From Hymenobacter canadensis (GTDB lineage: Bacteria; Bacteroidota; Bacteroidia; Cytophagales; Hymenobacteraceae), in assembly GCF_027359925.1 (NCBI RefSeq), contig NZ_CP114767.1:1240001-1304000 (forward strand): a DNA stretch of 64,000 nucleotides. Direction: 5' to 3'. A model generated the notes under the pieces. The model was not told the origin of the DNA. It ran no database searches and saw nothing but the letters and a program-made list of their open reading frames with translations. Numbering within the stretch: position 1 is the first letter of the stretch; each line of letters begins with the position of its first letter. Positions 17,454 through 25,639 of the stretch are shown piece after piece. Made by a program: the position numbers and the translations under genes.

Positions 17454-18491
17454 TGCCTTTGCGCTGGCCGGCGTAGCGCTGCTGCCGGCTTTGACCGGCG
17501 GCGGTAACAGCTCGTGCGCCGGCGCCTCGCCCTGGCCCCAGGCCGTGAGGCTGGCCACGGTGGCCTCGGCAATGTTGGTGAGGGCCTCCCGGGTGAGGTA
17601 GGCCTGGTGGCCCGTGATGAGCACGTTTTTGAAGGTGAGCAGGCGGGCAAAGGTGTCGTCGAGCAGCAGGTCGCGGGTGTGGTCCGTGAAGAACAGGCCC
17701 TTCTCGGCCTCGTACACATCCAGCCCCAGAAAGCCCAGATGGCCCGATTTGAGGGCCCGCAGCGCGGCGGCCGTGTCCAGCACGCCCCCGCGCCCGGTGT
17801 TGATGAGCATCACGCCGGGCTTCATGCTTTTGAGCAGCCGCTCGTTGATCAGGTGGTGGGTGGCGGGCGTGAGCGGCGTATGCACGCTGATGATGTCGGC
17901 CTGGGCGCAGAGCTGGCTGAGCGGCACGTATTCCAGGCCGTAGCGCTCGGTCAGCTCGGGGTTGGGCTGCACATCGGTGCCCAGCAGCCGGCAGCCGAAG
18001 CCGTGCAGAATGCGCGCCACCACGGCCCCAATGCGTCCCACGCCCAGAATCCCGACCGTTTTGCCGTGCAGCTCAAACCCGATCAGCTGGTCGAGCCGGA
18101 AGTCGTTGGCGCGCAGCTGCTGGTCGGCCTGGTGCAGGTGGCGGCACAGCGTCAGCATGAGCGTCACGGCGTGCTCGGCAATGGCGTAGGGCGAGTAGTC
18201 GGGCACGTTGGCCACCCGGATGCCCAGCTGCCGGGCCGCCACCAGGTCTACGTTGTCGTAGCCGGCGGCGCGCACGGCCACATAGCGCACGCCGTAGCTG
18301 CTGAGCTGCTCCAGCACCGGCCCCGACACATCATCGGGGCTGAACACGCTGATGGCCGCCGCGCCTTGGGCCAGGTGGGCGGTGTCGGCGCACAGGCGCG
18401 TGTCCAGCAGCTGCAGCTGGTGGTGGCGGGTGTTGGCGTGTTGCAGAAAGCTGCGCTCAAACGATTGAACACTGAACAGGGTGGCGTGCAT
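17451..18491 (-). CDS. ldhA: D-2-hydroxyacid dehydrogenase, probably D-lactate dehydrogenase
   Basis: 346 residues, the usual size of fermentative LdhA. The start MHATLFSVQSFERSFL and the catalytic-domain segment AVRAAGYDNVDLVAARQLGI are typical. The NAD site is GVGRIGAVVARIL; the active site includes NTGRGGVLDTAAL and the LGLDVYE region. The reaction is NADH-dependent reduction of pyruvate to D-lactate, which recycles NADH when respiration is limited. Start ATG 18491 is chosen over 18524 because family proteins begin here and a -7 element lies 65 bp upstream. It shares an activator-box region with the divergent usp gene. Other 2-hydroxyacid specificity is possible. Confidence 0.85.
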   Translation of the reverse strand: MHATLFSVQSFERSFLQHANTRHHQLQLLDTRLCADTAHLAQGAAAISVFSPDDVSGPVLEQLSSYGVRYVAVRAAGYDNVDLVAARQLGIRVANVPDYSPYAIAEHAVTLMLTLCRHLHQADQQLRANDFRLDQLIGFELHGKTVGILGVGRIGAVVARILHGFGCRLLGTDVQPNPELTERYGLEYVPLSQLCAQADIISVHTPLTPATHHLINERLLKSMKPGVMLINTGRGGVLDTAAALRALKSGHLGFLGLDVYEAEKGLFFTDHTRDLLLDDTFARLLTFKNVLITGHQAYLTREALTNIAEATVASLTAWGQGEAPAHELLPPPVKAGSSATPASAKA

Positions 18492-18555
18492 AGGGGCAGG
18501 GCGAAACGCAAGCTGGCAACCCACCGAAAGCCGGCAGGCCGGGCAGCTTACCCCA

Positions 18556-18651
18556 CAAGGTTACGGCCCGGCCCGGCCGGTTTCCATGATGAATGTCATG
18601 CCGGCCGCTAAGTTTTGGCATAGGACTGCCGGCGCTGGCGCCGGTGCTTTG
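18556..18651. promoter_or_regulatory. Divergent ldhA/usp promoter region sharing a box pair
   Basis: Boxes TGATGAATGTCA (18587-18598) and TAAGTTTTGGCA (18609-18620, weak) are 22 bp apart. On the minus strand the strong box is 23 bp from TAACCTTG (18556-18563), giving an ldhA promoter. On the plus strand the weak box is 23 bp from GTGCTTTG (18644-18651), giving a usp promoter. Each box is proximal for one gene and distal for the other. Confidence 0.65.
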
Positions 18652-18686
18652 CCTCTCACTTTCTCTTTCCGCTACGCCCGCACCTC

Positions 18687-19508
18687 ATGGCTACTTCCCT
18701 GCTGATTCTCACCGACTTTTTCCAGGCCGCCAACCGCGCCCTCGACTACGCCACCAACCTGGCCGGAGCCTTGGGGGCGCGGCTGGTGCTGCTGCACGTG
18801 CGCCGTAACTCCCTGCTCGACCCTGAAATGTTCACCGGGGAGCTGTCCAACCTGAGTCAGGAGGCCATCGGCCTCGCCCTCAGTAGCCTGGCCGGCAACC
18901 TGGCCGTGCCCGTGGTGGCCGAAGTGGCGCACGGCCGCGTGGCGTATGCCGTGGCCGATGCCGTCAGCCGCTACCATCCGGCCCTCATCATCCTGGGCCG
19001 CCCCGACCAGGCCAACACGCCCGATGAGCTGGTGCAAACCACCGCCCTCGACATCCTGCGCACGGGCCCGTATCCTATGCTGGTGGTGCCCCACAGTCAG
19101 CAAACCACCGCTCCGCCCCGGCGCGTACTGCTGGCCGTTGATGGCGAGCCGTTCACGCTCGGCGAGTATGCCGGCTCCGCCCGCCACCTGCTCACGGCCC
19201 TGCAGGCCCAGCTCACGGTGCTGCACGTCGCCCCCGACGGCGCTTCGTCGGCTGCCACCGAAACCCAGGCCCTGGACTCCGTGTTGCGCACCGGCCTCAC
19301 CATCAATTTGCCGCCGGTGCACACCCGCACGATCGGGCACGCGCACCCCGCCGCCGCCATCCTGCACGCCGCCAACCCCGCCGATTATGATCTGGTGGTG
19401 CTGGTTGCCCGGCACCGGAGCTTCTTCGGGCAGCTCTTCCACCAAAGCGTAACGGCCCAGGTGTTACTGCACAGCCAGCTGCCGGTGCTGGTGCTGCCCG
19501 CGGCGTAG
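18687..19508 (+). CDS. Universal stress protein, two Usp domains
   Basis: 273 residues. It starts MATSLLILTDFFQAANRALD and its second domain begins near residue 147 (VLLAVDGEPFTLG). It is the closest paralogue of the usp at 16304-17164, judged by shared segments in both domains. It is divergent from ldhA with a shared activator-box region, so the two are probably induced together. Confidence 0.87.
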   Translation: MATSLLILTDFFQAANRALDYATNLAGALGARLVLLHVRRNSLLDPEMFTGELSNLSQEAIGLALSSLAGNLAVPVVAEVAHGRVAYAVADAVSRYHPALIILGRPDQANTPDELVQTTALDILRTGPYPMLVVPHSQQTTAPPRRVLLAVDGEPFTLGEYAGSARHLLTALQAQLTVLHVAPDGASSAATETQALDSVLRTGLTINLPPVHTRTIGHAHPAAAILHAANPADYDLVVLVARHRSFFGQLFHQSVTAQVLLHSQLPVLVLPAA

Positions 19509-19600
19509 GGTTGCTGCCAGAACGACCAACGCCGCCCGGGTTACATCCAGGCGGCGCGGTTGCGGAGTTACCGCTGGCGAGGCAGTAAAGGCAACAGTTG

Positions 19601-20098
19601 TCACTTACTGAGCCACTGCCTGGTTATCGCAGGGGATTGTAAACGGAAAAGACTGTCTAAAAATGGAATGAATCTGGGCGCTTCGTAGGCGCTGTCCCCA
19701 ACTCCATCGAGTAGGTCAGCCGTTCCCGGTGGCATCTTATAGACAACCAGCTTACACGTATCACGACCATTGGCTACCTGCAGACTGTAGCGTCTGAGCG
19801 ACGGTCTGTAACCTCCGGCCTGCACCCGCACCGGTCGTAGACCCTTGGCGAGCACACGCAGCTGTTGAAGTGCCGACGCATCTACGATGTGCTGATAAAC
19901 CAGGTGGCCATCATCCGCTTGTCCAACGATGGTCATCATTGTCACAGATGAGCCATGCAGTGAGTTGAGACAGGTCCGGTGGGCTTTCTGTTCAATGACA
20001 AACGCTTCATTCTCACGCAGGCAGCCGTAAAGAATCACTCCTGGGAGAACAATAATCAAACAGGTTTTAAGCAGAAATTCCTGGATGCTCATTCGCAA
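19601..20098 (-). CDS. Hypothetical protein, probable lipoprotein or membrane-anchored
   Basis: 165 residues, not recognised. The N-terminus has a hydrophobic segment ending in GVILYGC, which could be a lipobox or a single membrane helix. The rest is soluble (TMMTIVGQADDGHLV, CKLVVYKMPPGTADLLD), with several cysteines. Start could be 20098 or 20092 (second Met). It ends about 90 bp from the convergent usp gene. Confidence 0.6.
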   Translation of the reverse strand: MRMSIQEFLLKTCLIIVLPGVILYGCLRENEAFVIEQKAHRTCLNSLHGSSVTMMTIVGQADDGHLVYQHIVDASALQQLRVLAKGLRPVRVQAGGYRPSLRRYSLQVANGRDTCKLVVYKMPPGTADLLDGVGDSAYEAPRFIPFLDSLFRLQSPAITRQWLSK

Positions 20099-20395
20099 AA
20101 GGTCATTATTGAGAGCCTACACGAGCAGGCGCGACGGCGTTAACGGCGCGAAGCCCCAGGCTTACCCATGCCCTCGCCCGGCTGCGCCGAATGAGCTGCC
20201 ACGCCTGAGGGATTGCGCCCCGAATCCGTCCGTGCCGCTGACTTCAACAACACCAACGCGCGCAGCATAGCTGCTTGGGCGTAGCGGCTCACTCGGCACA
20301 GCCGAGCGAGGGCGGAATCCATCAGAACTACCCTGTGGTATAAAAGCGAAGCCCAGCCGTTATGGCTGGGCTTCGCTTTTGCATGACTTTACCGT
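20099..20395. other. Gene-free stretch ending in a bidirectional terminator
   Basis: No convincing coding region is seen on either strand. The only clear structure is the hairpin at 20342-20380 at its right end. Confidence 0.6.
20342..20380. terminator. Bidirectional terminator downstream of accC
   Basis: A perfect 17-bp stem (AAAAGCGAAGCCCAGCC with its complement, 5-nt loop) has terminal A and T runs. It lies 16 bp past the accC stop on the minus strand. Confidence 0.85.
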
Positions 20396-21907
20396 CTACC
20401 GCACCCCCAGCCGGTTCCGCTTCCAAGCGGAGCCGGTAGCGGTTGGTGCTTCAGCAGAAGCGGCGGTGGCACCGGGTTTCTTGTCCGTCAGGAGCATGGC
20501 GGTGAGCACGGCGGCGAGCTTGGCGGTGGCTTCGTCCGGGGCGGTGGGTTTCAGGGCGTCGGCCGGGAAATGGTCGCGGATGAAGTTGGTGTCGAAGTTG
20601 CCGCTCACGAAGGCCGGGTGCTGCAGCACGTAGCGGCCGAAGCCCAGCGTGGTTTCGATGCCGGTAATCTGGTACTCCTCAATGGCACGCAGCATCCGGG
20701 CAATGGCCTCCTCGCGGGTAGCCCCGAAGGTGACGAGCTTGGCAATCATCGGGTCGTAGTAGATCGGGATTTCCATGCCCTGCTCGAAGCCGTCGTCGAC
20801 GCGTACGCCGGGGCCCTGGGGGCGCACGTAGGTGGTCAGCGTCCCGATGTCAGGCAGGAAGTTGTTCTGCGGGTCCTCGGCGTACACGCGCAGCTCCAGG
20901 GCGTGGCCGTTGATGCTCAGGTCTTCCTGCTGGAAGGCGAGGGGCAAGCCCTGGGCCACCTTGATCTGCTCCTTCACTAGGTCGAGGCCCGTAATCTGCT
21001 CCGTCACGGGGTGCTCCACCTGCAGGCGGGTGTTCATCTCCAGGAAGTAGAAGTTGTGCTGGTCATCGAGCAGAAACTCCACGGTGCCGGCCCCGGTGTA
21101 GTTGCAGGCTCGGGCCACGTCCACGGCGCAGCGGCCCATTTCGGCGCGCAGCTCGGGCGTGAGCACCGCCGAGGGCGCTTCCTCAATCACCTTCTGGTGG
21201 CGGCGCTGAATCGAGCATTCCCGCTCGAACAGGTGCACGATGTTGCCGTGCTCGTCGCCGAGCACCTGAATTTCGATGTGGCGCGGGCCGGTCACGAACT
21301 TCTCAATGAATACGGCTCCGTCGCCGAAAGCTGACACGGCCTCGTTGATGGCCAACTGCATCTGCTCCTCGAAATCCTCGGCCGAATTCACGATGCGCAT
21401 GCCCTTGCCGCCACCGCCGGCCGAAGCCTTGATCAGGATGGGGAAGCCCACCGTGGCAGCAATGCGCTTGGCCTCCTCCACGTCGGAAATGGCCTCGTCG
21501 GTGCCGGGCACCAGCGGGATGTTGTAGGCTTTCACGGCCTGCTTGGCTGAGAGCTTGTCGCCCATCAGGTTCATGGCTTCCGGCGAAGGCCCCACGAAAA
21601 TCAGCCCGGCCTCCGTGACCATGCGGGCAAATTCGGCGTTTTCGCTCAGGAAGCCGTAGCCGGGGTGAATGGCATCGACGCCCAGCTGGCGGCAGACTTC
21701 CAGAATTTTGTCGCCGCGCAGGTAGCTGTCTTTGCTGGCGGGCGGGCCCACGCACACGGCCTCATCGGCGTAGCGTACGTGCAGGGCGTTGCGGTCGGCC
21801 TCGGAGTAGATGGCCACGGTCTGGAGGCCCATTTCCTTGGCCGAGCGCAGCACGCGCAACGCAATTTCGCCGCGGTTGGCCACGAGCAGCTTGGTGATTT
21901 TTTTCAT
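20396..21907 (-). CDS. accC: Biotin carboxylase subunit of acetyl-CoA carboxylase
   Basis: 503 residues. The biotin carboxylase N-domain begins ITKLLVANRGEIALRV. The ATP-grasp core has the glycine loop GGGGKGMRIV, EKFVTGPRHIEIQVLGD and the active-site EMNTRLQVEHPVTE. It carboxylates the biotin of the carrier protein using ATP and bicarbonate, the first step of malonyl-CoA and fatty acid synthesis. The last ~50 residues are an Ala/Thr-rich extension beyond the ~450-residue bacterial enzyme; no biotin-attachment motif (MKM) is present. No accB is adjacent. A propionyl- or pyruvate-carboxylase alpha subunit is an alternative. Confidence 0.88.
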   Translation of the reverse strand: MKKITKLLVANRGEIALRVLRSAKEMGLQTVAIYSEADRNALHVRYADEAVCVGPPASKDSYLRGDKILEVCRQLGVDAIHPGYGFLSENAEFARMVTEAGLIFVGPSPEAMNLMGDKLSAKQAVKAYNIPLVPGTDEAISDVEEAKRIAATVGFPILIKASAGGGGKGMRIVNSAEDFEEQMQLAINEAVSAFGDGAVFIEKFVTGPRHIEIQVLGDEHGNIVHLFERECSIQRRHQKVIEEAPSAVLTPELRAEMGRCAVDVARACNYTGAGTVEFLLDDQHNFYFLEMNTRLQVEHPVTEQITGLDLVKEQIKVAQGLPLAFQQEDLSINGHALELRVYAEDPQNNFLPDIGTLTTYVRPQGPGVRVDDGFEQGMEIPIYYDPMIAKLVTFGATREEAIARMLRAIEEYQITGIETTLGFGRYVLQHPAFVSGNFDTNFIRDHFPADALKPTAPDEATAKLAAVLTAMLLTDKKPGATAASAEAPTATGSAWKRNRLGVR

Positions 21908-21955
21908 CAGGAGAGAGGTGGAGCGGGTAGGAGAGGAGTCGGATTATGTAAATAG

Positions 21956-22052
21956 AACGTCATGCTGAGCTTGTCGAAGCATCTCTACCGCTTCGTTGTA
22001 TTACTACTGCAACGAAGCGGTAGAGATGCTTCGACAAGCTCAGCATGACGTT
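21956..22052. repeat. Perfect 43-bp inverted repeat (GTCATGCTGAGC family)
   Basis: Arms 21956-21998 and 22010-22052 are exact complements with an 11-nt loop. The arm carries AACGTCATGCTGAGCTTGTC and continues GAAGCATCTCTACCGC. The same family occurs between most his genes. Here it lies between the divergent accC and oxoamine synthase genes. Confidence 0.95.
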
Positions 22053-22161
22053 ACTGTTGGCTGTAACAGGCGTTCAGATACCCAAAGAAACGCCATTCCG
22101 GCCGGACCGTAAAACTGCCCGGCCCAATTCGCGGATGGTTGGAAGCCTGCCTGCTGGGGGT

Positions 22162-22187
22162 TACCTTTGCGGATTGCCATAACTTTG
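22162..22187 (+). promoter_or_regulatory. Two -7 elements upstream of the alpha-oxoamine synthase gene
   Basis: TACCTTTG (22162-22169) and TAACTTTG (22180-22187) both match TAnnTTTG exactly, 18 bp apart, about 65-90 bp before the GTG start. They suggest two transcription starts. No strong -33 TTTG was identified. Confidence 0.5.
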
Positions 22188-22254
22188 TACATTCCCCGGC
22201 GGTTAGCCCTTCGCGGACAGCCGCTCGTTTCCTTTCACATTAACCCGTCCCCTC

Positions 22255-23505
22255 GTGGATCTATTTGAGAAGATTGCCGCCAACCGCGGCCCGCTGGGCA
22301 GCCACTCGCACTACGCGCACGGCTATTTCACGTTCCCTAAGCTGGAAGGCGAAATCAAGCCCCGCATGATTTTCCGCGGCAAGGAGGTGCTCACCTGGAG
22401 CCTGAATAACTACCTGGGCCTGGCCAACCACCCCGAGGTACGCAAGGCCGACGCCGACGCCGCTGCCGAGTTCGGCATGGCTCTGCCCATGGGCGCCCGC
22501 ATGATGTCCGGCAACTCCAACCTGCACGAGCAGCTGGAAAATGAGCTGGCCGAATTCGTGATGAAGCCCGATTGCATGCTGCTCAACTTCGGCTACCAGG
22601 GCGTGGTGTCCATCATCGACGCTATGGTGAACCGCCACGATGTAATTGTGTACGACGCCGAGTCGCATGCCTGCATCATTGATGGCGTGCGCCTGCACGC
22701 CGGCAAGCGCTTTGTGTATACCCACAACGACATGGGTAGCCTGGAGAAGCAGCTGGAGCGCGCCAAGCGCCTCACCGACGAAACCGGCGGCGGCATCCTC
22801 GTGATTACCGAGGGCGTGTTCGGCATGTCGGGCAACCAGGGCGACCTGCGGGGCGTGATTGCGCTGAAGGAGAAATTCCAGTTCCGTTTGTTCGTAGATG
22901 ATGCCCACGGCTTCGGCACAATGGGCGCTACCGGCGCCGGAACGGGCGAAGAACAGGGCATTCAGGATGGCATTGACCTTTATTTTTCGACGTTTGCGAA
23001 GAGCATGGCCAGCATTGGCGCCTTCGTAGCGGGCCCCGAGAACGTAATTGAATATTTGCGCTACAACATGCGCAGCCAGATTTTCGCCAAAAGCCTGCCC
23101 ATGCCGCTTGTAGTGGGCGCTTTGAAGCGTTTGGAGCTGCTGCGCACCCAGCCCGAGCTGAAGGAAAACCTCTGGATCATTGTGCGGGCCCTGCAGAGCG
23201 GTTTGCGCGAGAAAGGCTTCAATATCGGCACCACCACTTCGCCCGTAACGCCGGTGCTGCTGGAGGGTCAGATTCCGGACGCTACCCAGGTAACCTTCGA
23301 TCTGCGTGAGAATCACGGCATTTTCTGCTCCATCGTGGTGTATCCGGTAGTGCCGAAAGGTGTGATCATGCTCCGCATTATCCCAACCGCGGTACATACC
23401 CTGGAGGACGTGGATACGACCATCAAGGCGTTCGAAGTAGTGCAGGAGAAGCTCGCGAAAGGACTTTATTCCAAAGCTGAAGTACCTGCCGGCCTGCAGA
23501 ACTAG
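22255..23505 (+). CDS. PLP-dependent alpha-oxoamine synthase (serine palmitoyltransferase/KBL-like)
   Basis: 416 residues from a GTG start. It is a fold-type I PLP enzyme: VDDAHGFGTMG carries the PLP-contacting Asp and His, and the Schiff-base lysine is in FSTFAKSMASIGAF. Family members condense an amino acid with an acyl-CoA, releasing CO2. In Bacteroidota, related enzymes make the sphingolipid base (serine plus palmitoyl-CoA) or the sulfonolipid base capnine (cysteate plus acyl-CoA). Which donor this one uses cannot be read reliably. The start is fixed by the frame and by conserved MDLFEKIAANRGPL-like N-termini. No other lipid gene is adjacent. Confidence 0.8.
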   Translation: MDLFEKIAANRGPLGSHSHYAHGYFTFPKLEGEIKPRMIFRGKEVLTWSLNNYLGLANHPEVRKADADAAAEFGMALPMGARMMSGNSNLHEQLENELAEFVMKPDCMLLNFGYQGVVSIIDAMVNRHDVIVYDAESHACIIDGVRLHAGKRFVYTHNDMGSLEKQLERAKRLTDETGGGILVITEGVFGMSGNQGDLRGVIALKEKFQFRLFVDDAHGFGTMGATGAGTGEEQGIQDGIDLYFSTFAKSMASIGAFVAGPENVIEYLRYNMRSQIFAKSLPMPLVVGALKRLELLRTQPELKENLWIIVRALQSGLREKGFNIGTTTSPVTPVLLEGQIPDATQVTFDLRENHGIFCSIVVYPVVPKGVIMLRIIPTAVHTLEDVDTTIKAFEVVQEKLAKGLYSKAEVPAGLQN

Positions 23506-23518
23506 TTTCGGCTTCGCT

Positions 23519-23562
23519 AAATACAAAAGCCAGTCCCTGCGAGGGGGCTGGCTTTTGTATTT
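23519..23562. terminator. Rho-independent terminator
   Basis: A perfect 15-bp stem (AAATACAAAAGCCAG with its complement) has a short loop and flanking A/T runs, 14 bp after the oxoamine synthase stop. Confidence 0.85.
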
Positions 23563-23745
23563 GGTACTATTCCGTGGGATAGGTGGTCGGTGGGAAAACC
23601 TGAAATCAACTTTTTTTACTGAAAAGTGGCCCTGGGAGCCGTGAAACGCGTTTAAGAAAAAAAGTGGGCTACTTGCTTGTATTTGAAATCCCTGTATATT
23701 AGGCCCGGTCAAACTATTTTTTCCACTCCACACAACCCCTCACAC

Positions 23746-24015
23746 ATGAGCAATTTCAGCCAACTCAAGGACCTCGTTATGGGCCTGGAAAGCGACTTCG
23801 AGAAGTTCTACGACAAGAACAACTCGGCCGCTGGCACCCGCGTGCGCAAAGGCATGCAGGAACTGAAGAACATGGCCCAGAGCATCCGCACGGAAGTTCA
23901 GAACGCCAAAAACACGGCTGCTCCAGCTGCTGGTGCTGCTAAAGCTGCTCCGGCTGCCAAGAAAGCCGCTCCGGCTGCTGCCAAGAAAGCTGCTCCGGCT
24001 GCGAAGAAGAAGTAG
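23746..24015 (+). CDS. Histone H1-like DNA-binding protein (Hc1-like)
   Basis: 89 residues. The N-terminal ~60 form a helical, charged domain (MSNFSQLKDLVMGLESDFEK). The tail is a Lys/Ala/Pro-rich array of AAPAAKK-type repeats, as in chlamydial Hc1 and eukaryotic H1 tails. Such proteins bind and compact DNA. Start ATG 23746 is chosen; upstream frame residues do not fit. The upstream 180 bp is AT-rich for this genome and probably holds the promoter. A terminator follows directly, so it is monocistronic. Confidence 0.85.
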   Translation: MSNFSQLKDLVMGLESDFEKFYDKNNSAAGTRVRKGMQELKNMAQSIRTEVQNAKNTAAPAAGAAKAAPAAKKAAPAAAKKAAPAAKKK

Positions 24016-24064
24016 TCTGGCATCGGCAGGGCCTAGGTCGCTGCTGATCCTGATTATGCAAAAG

Positions 24065-24095
24065 AAAAGGCCTCACCTATCCGGTGAGGCCTTTT
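24065..24095. terminator. Bidirectional terminator
   Basis: A 13-bp stem (AAAAGGCCTCACC with its complement) is followed by a T-run. It lies between the convergent histone-like gene and tyrS. Confidence 0.85.
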
Positions 24096-24117
24096 TTATG
24101 GCCCGAAGCCACGGTCT

Positions 24118-25416
24118 TTACACCACCTTGATCAGGTAATAGTTCTTCTTGCCTTTCTGGGCCACCACGTACTTATCGTGCAGCAGCGGCAGCTCGGCGG
24201 CCTGTTGTTCCAGCGTGGCCTTGGCGCGGTTCAAACTCACGCCGCCGGCCTGAATCATCTTCTTGGCCTCGCCTTTGGAGGGGAAGATGACGGCGTTGGT
24301 AGCGTCGCTCAGCAGGCTGATGACGTTGTGCTCGGTGAGGCTGGCGCGGGGCACCTCCACGTGGGGCACGCCGGCAAACACGTCGAGCAGCGTGGCTTCA
24401 TCGAGGCTGCTCAGCTCGCCGCCGCCGAACAGCACCTGCGAGGCCGCTACGGCTGCTTCGTAGGCCGCTGGGCCGTGCACGCGGATGGTCACGTCCTGGG
24501 CCAGGGCCTTCTGCAAAGTGCGCAGGTGCGGGGCCAAGGCGTGTTCGGCTTCCAGAGCTTCGATTTCCGCCTGTGGGAGCAGCGTGAACACGCGGATGAG
24601 GCGGGGTACGTCGGCGTCGGCGGCGTTGAGGAAGAACTGGTAGAACTGGTACGGGCTCGTCATGGCGCCATCCAGCCACACGGTGCCGGTTTCGCTCTTG
24701 CCGTACTTGGTGCCGTCGGCTTTGGTGATGAGCTGGCCGGTGAGGGCGTAGGCTTTGCCTTCGCCGCCCGACATGCGCCGGATCAACTCAGTACCGGTAG
24801 TGATGTTGCCCCACTGGTCACTGGCGCCCATCTGCAGGGTGGTGCCCAGCTCTTTGTAGAGGTGGAAGAAGTCGTAGCCCTGCAGCAGCTGGTAGCTGAA
24901 CTCGGTGTAGCTGATGCCGTCGGCGCCGGATTCCTCGTTGCCGCCGATGCGGCGCTTCACCGAGTCCTTGGCCATCATGTAGTTCACGGTGAGGTGCTTG
25001 CCTACTTCGCGCAGAAACTGCAGGAAGTTGAAGTCTTTGAACCAGTCGTAGTTGTTCACCACCCGGGCCCCGGTGGGCGAGTCGTCGAACACCAGGAACT
25101 TCTCTAGCTGGGCCTGAATGCCGGCCTGGTTGCGGCGCAGGGCATCCTCATCCAGCAAATTCCGCTCGGCCGATTTGCCCGAGGGGTCGCCAATCATGCC
25201 GGTGGCGCCGCCCACCAGGGCCAGGGGCCGGTGGCCGGCTCGCTGCAAATGCACCAGCAGCATAATGGTGGCCAGGTTGCCGATGTGCAGGGAGGGCGCG
25301 GTAGGGTCGAAGCCGATGTAGCCGGTGATGGGCGCGTTCTTCAGCAGGTGCTCCTCAGTGCCGGGCATCATGTCGTGAAACATGCCCCGCCAGCGCAGTT
25401 CGTCTATGAGGTTCAA
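24118..25416 (-). CDS. tyrS: Tyrosyl-tRNA synthetase
   Basis: 432 residues, standard length for the bacterial TyrS. The class I signature HIGN is in [14 protein letters not shown] and the KMSKS-equivalent is KYGKS in [14 protein letters not shown]. Tyr-pocket segments [14 protein letters not shown] and [10 protein letters not shown] are present, and the C-terminal ~70 residues form an S4 RNA-binding domain ([11 protein letters not shown]). It charges tRNA-Tyr. The upstream region is filled by the AT-rich repeat at 25427-25639. Confidence 0.97.
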   Translation of the reverse strand: MNLIDELRWRGMFHDMMPGTEEHLLKNAPITGYIGFDPTAPSLHIGNLATIMLLVHLQRAGHRPLALVGGATGMIGDPSGKSAERNLLDEDALRRNQAGIQAQLEKFLVFDDSPTGARVVNNYDWFKDFNFLQFLREVGKHLTVNYMMAKDSVKRRIGGNEESGADGISYTEFSYQLLQGYDFFHLYKELGTTLQMGASDQWGNITTGTELIRRMSGGEGKAYALTGQLITKADGTKYGKSETGTVWLDGAMTSPYQFYQFFLNAADADVPRLIRVFTLLPQAEIEALEAEHALAPHLRTLQKALAQDVTIRVHGPAAYEAAVAASQVLFGGGELSSLDEATLLDVFAGVPHVEVPRASLTEHNVISLLSDATNAVIFPSKGEAKKMIQAGGVSLNRAKATLEQQAAELPLLHDKYVVAQKGKKNYYLIKVV

Positions 25417-25426
25417 AGTGGAAGTA

Positions 25427-25639
25427 GGAATTAAGAATTAGGAATTAAGAATTGAGCCGGCGAAATGCAGAGAGGCAAACTTGCTTTCCTCAGACGGTAC
25501 CAGCCGCCCAATTCTTCCAAAGCTGTTCGGCAAAGGTAAGAGGCAGCCCGTACCTTTGGGTAGGAAGAATTGGGAAGGTGTCCACCAGTGCGCCCACCCC
25601 AATTCTTAATTGCTAATTGCTCATTACTAATTATACGTT
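25427..25639. repeat. AT-rich heptad repeat arms (AATTAAGAATTAG-type) between tyrS and holA
   Basis: The left block (about 25427-25455) is tandem 7-nt units ATTAAGA/ATTAGGA. The right block (about 25600-25639) reads CAATTCTTAATTGCTAATTG and continues in the complementary sense. The right block runs into the first codons of holA. Confidence 0.7.

Noticed and set aside
20099..20341. tRNA or other RNA gene in the gap upstream of the hypothetical lipoprotein gene
   Set aside because: No cloverleaf, TTC loop or other recognisable RNA feature was found.
21956..22052. Insertion-sequence ends or a CRISPR-like array
   Set aside because: A single palindrome without transposase, spacers or regular repeat units; it belongs to the dispersed intergenic family.
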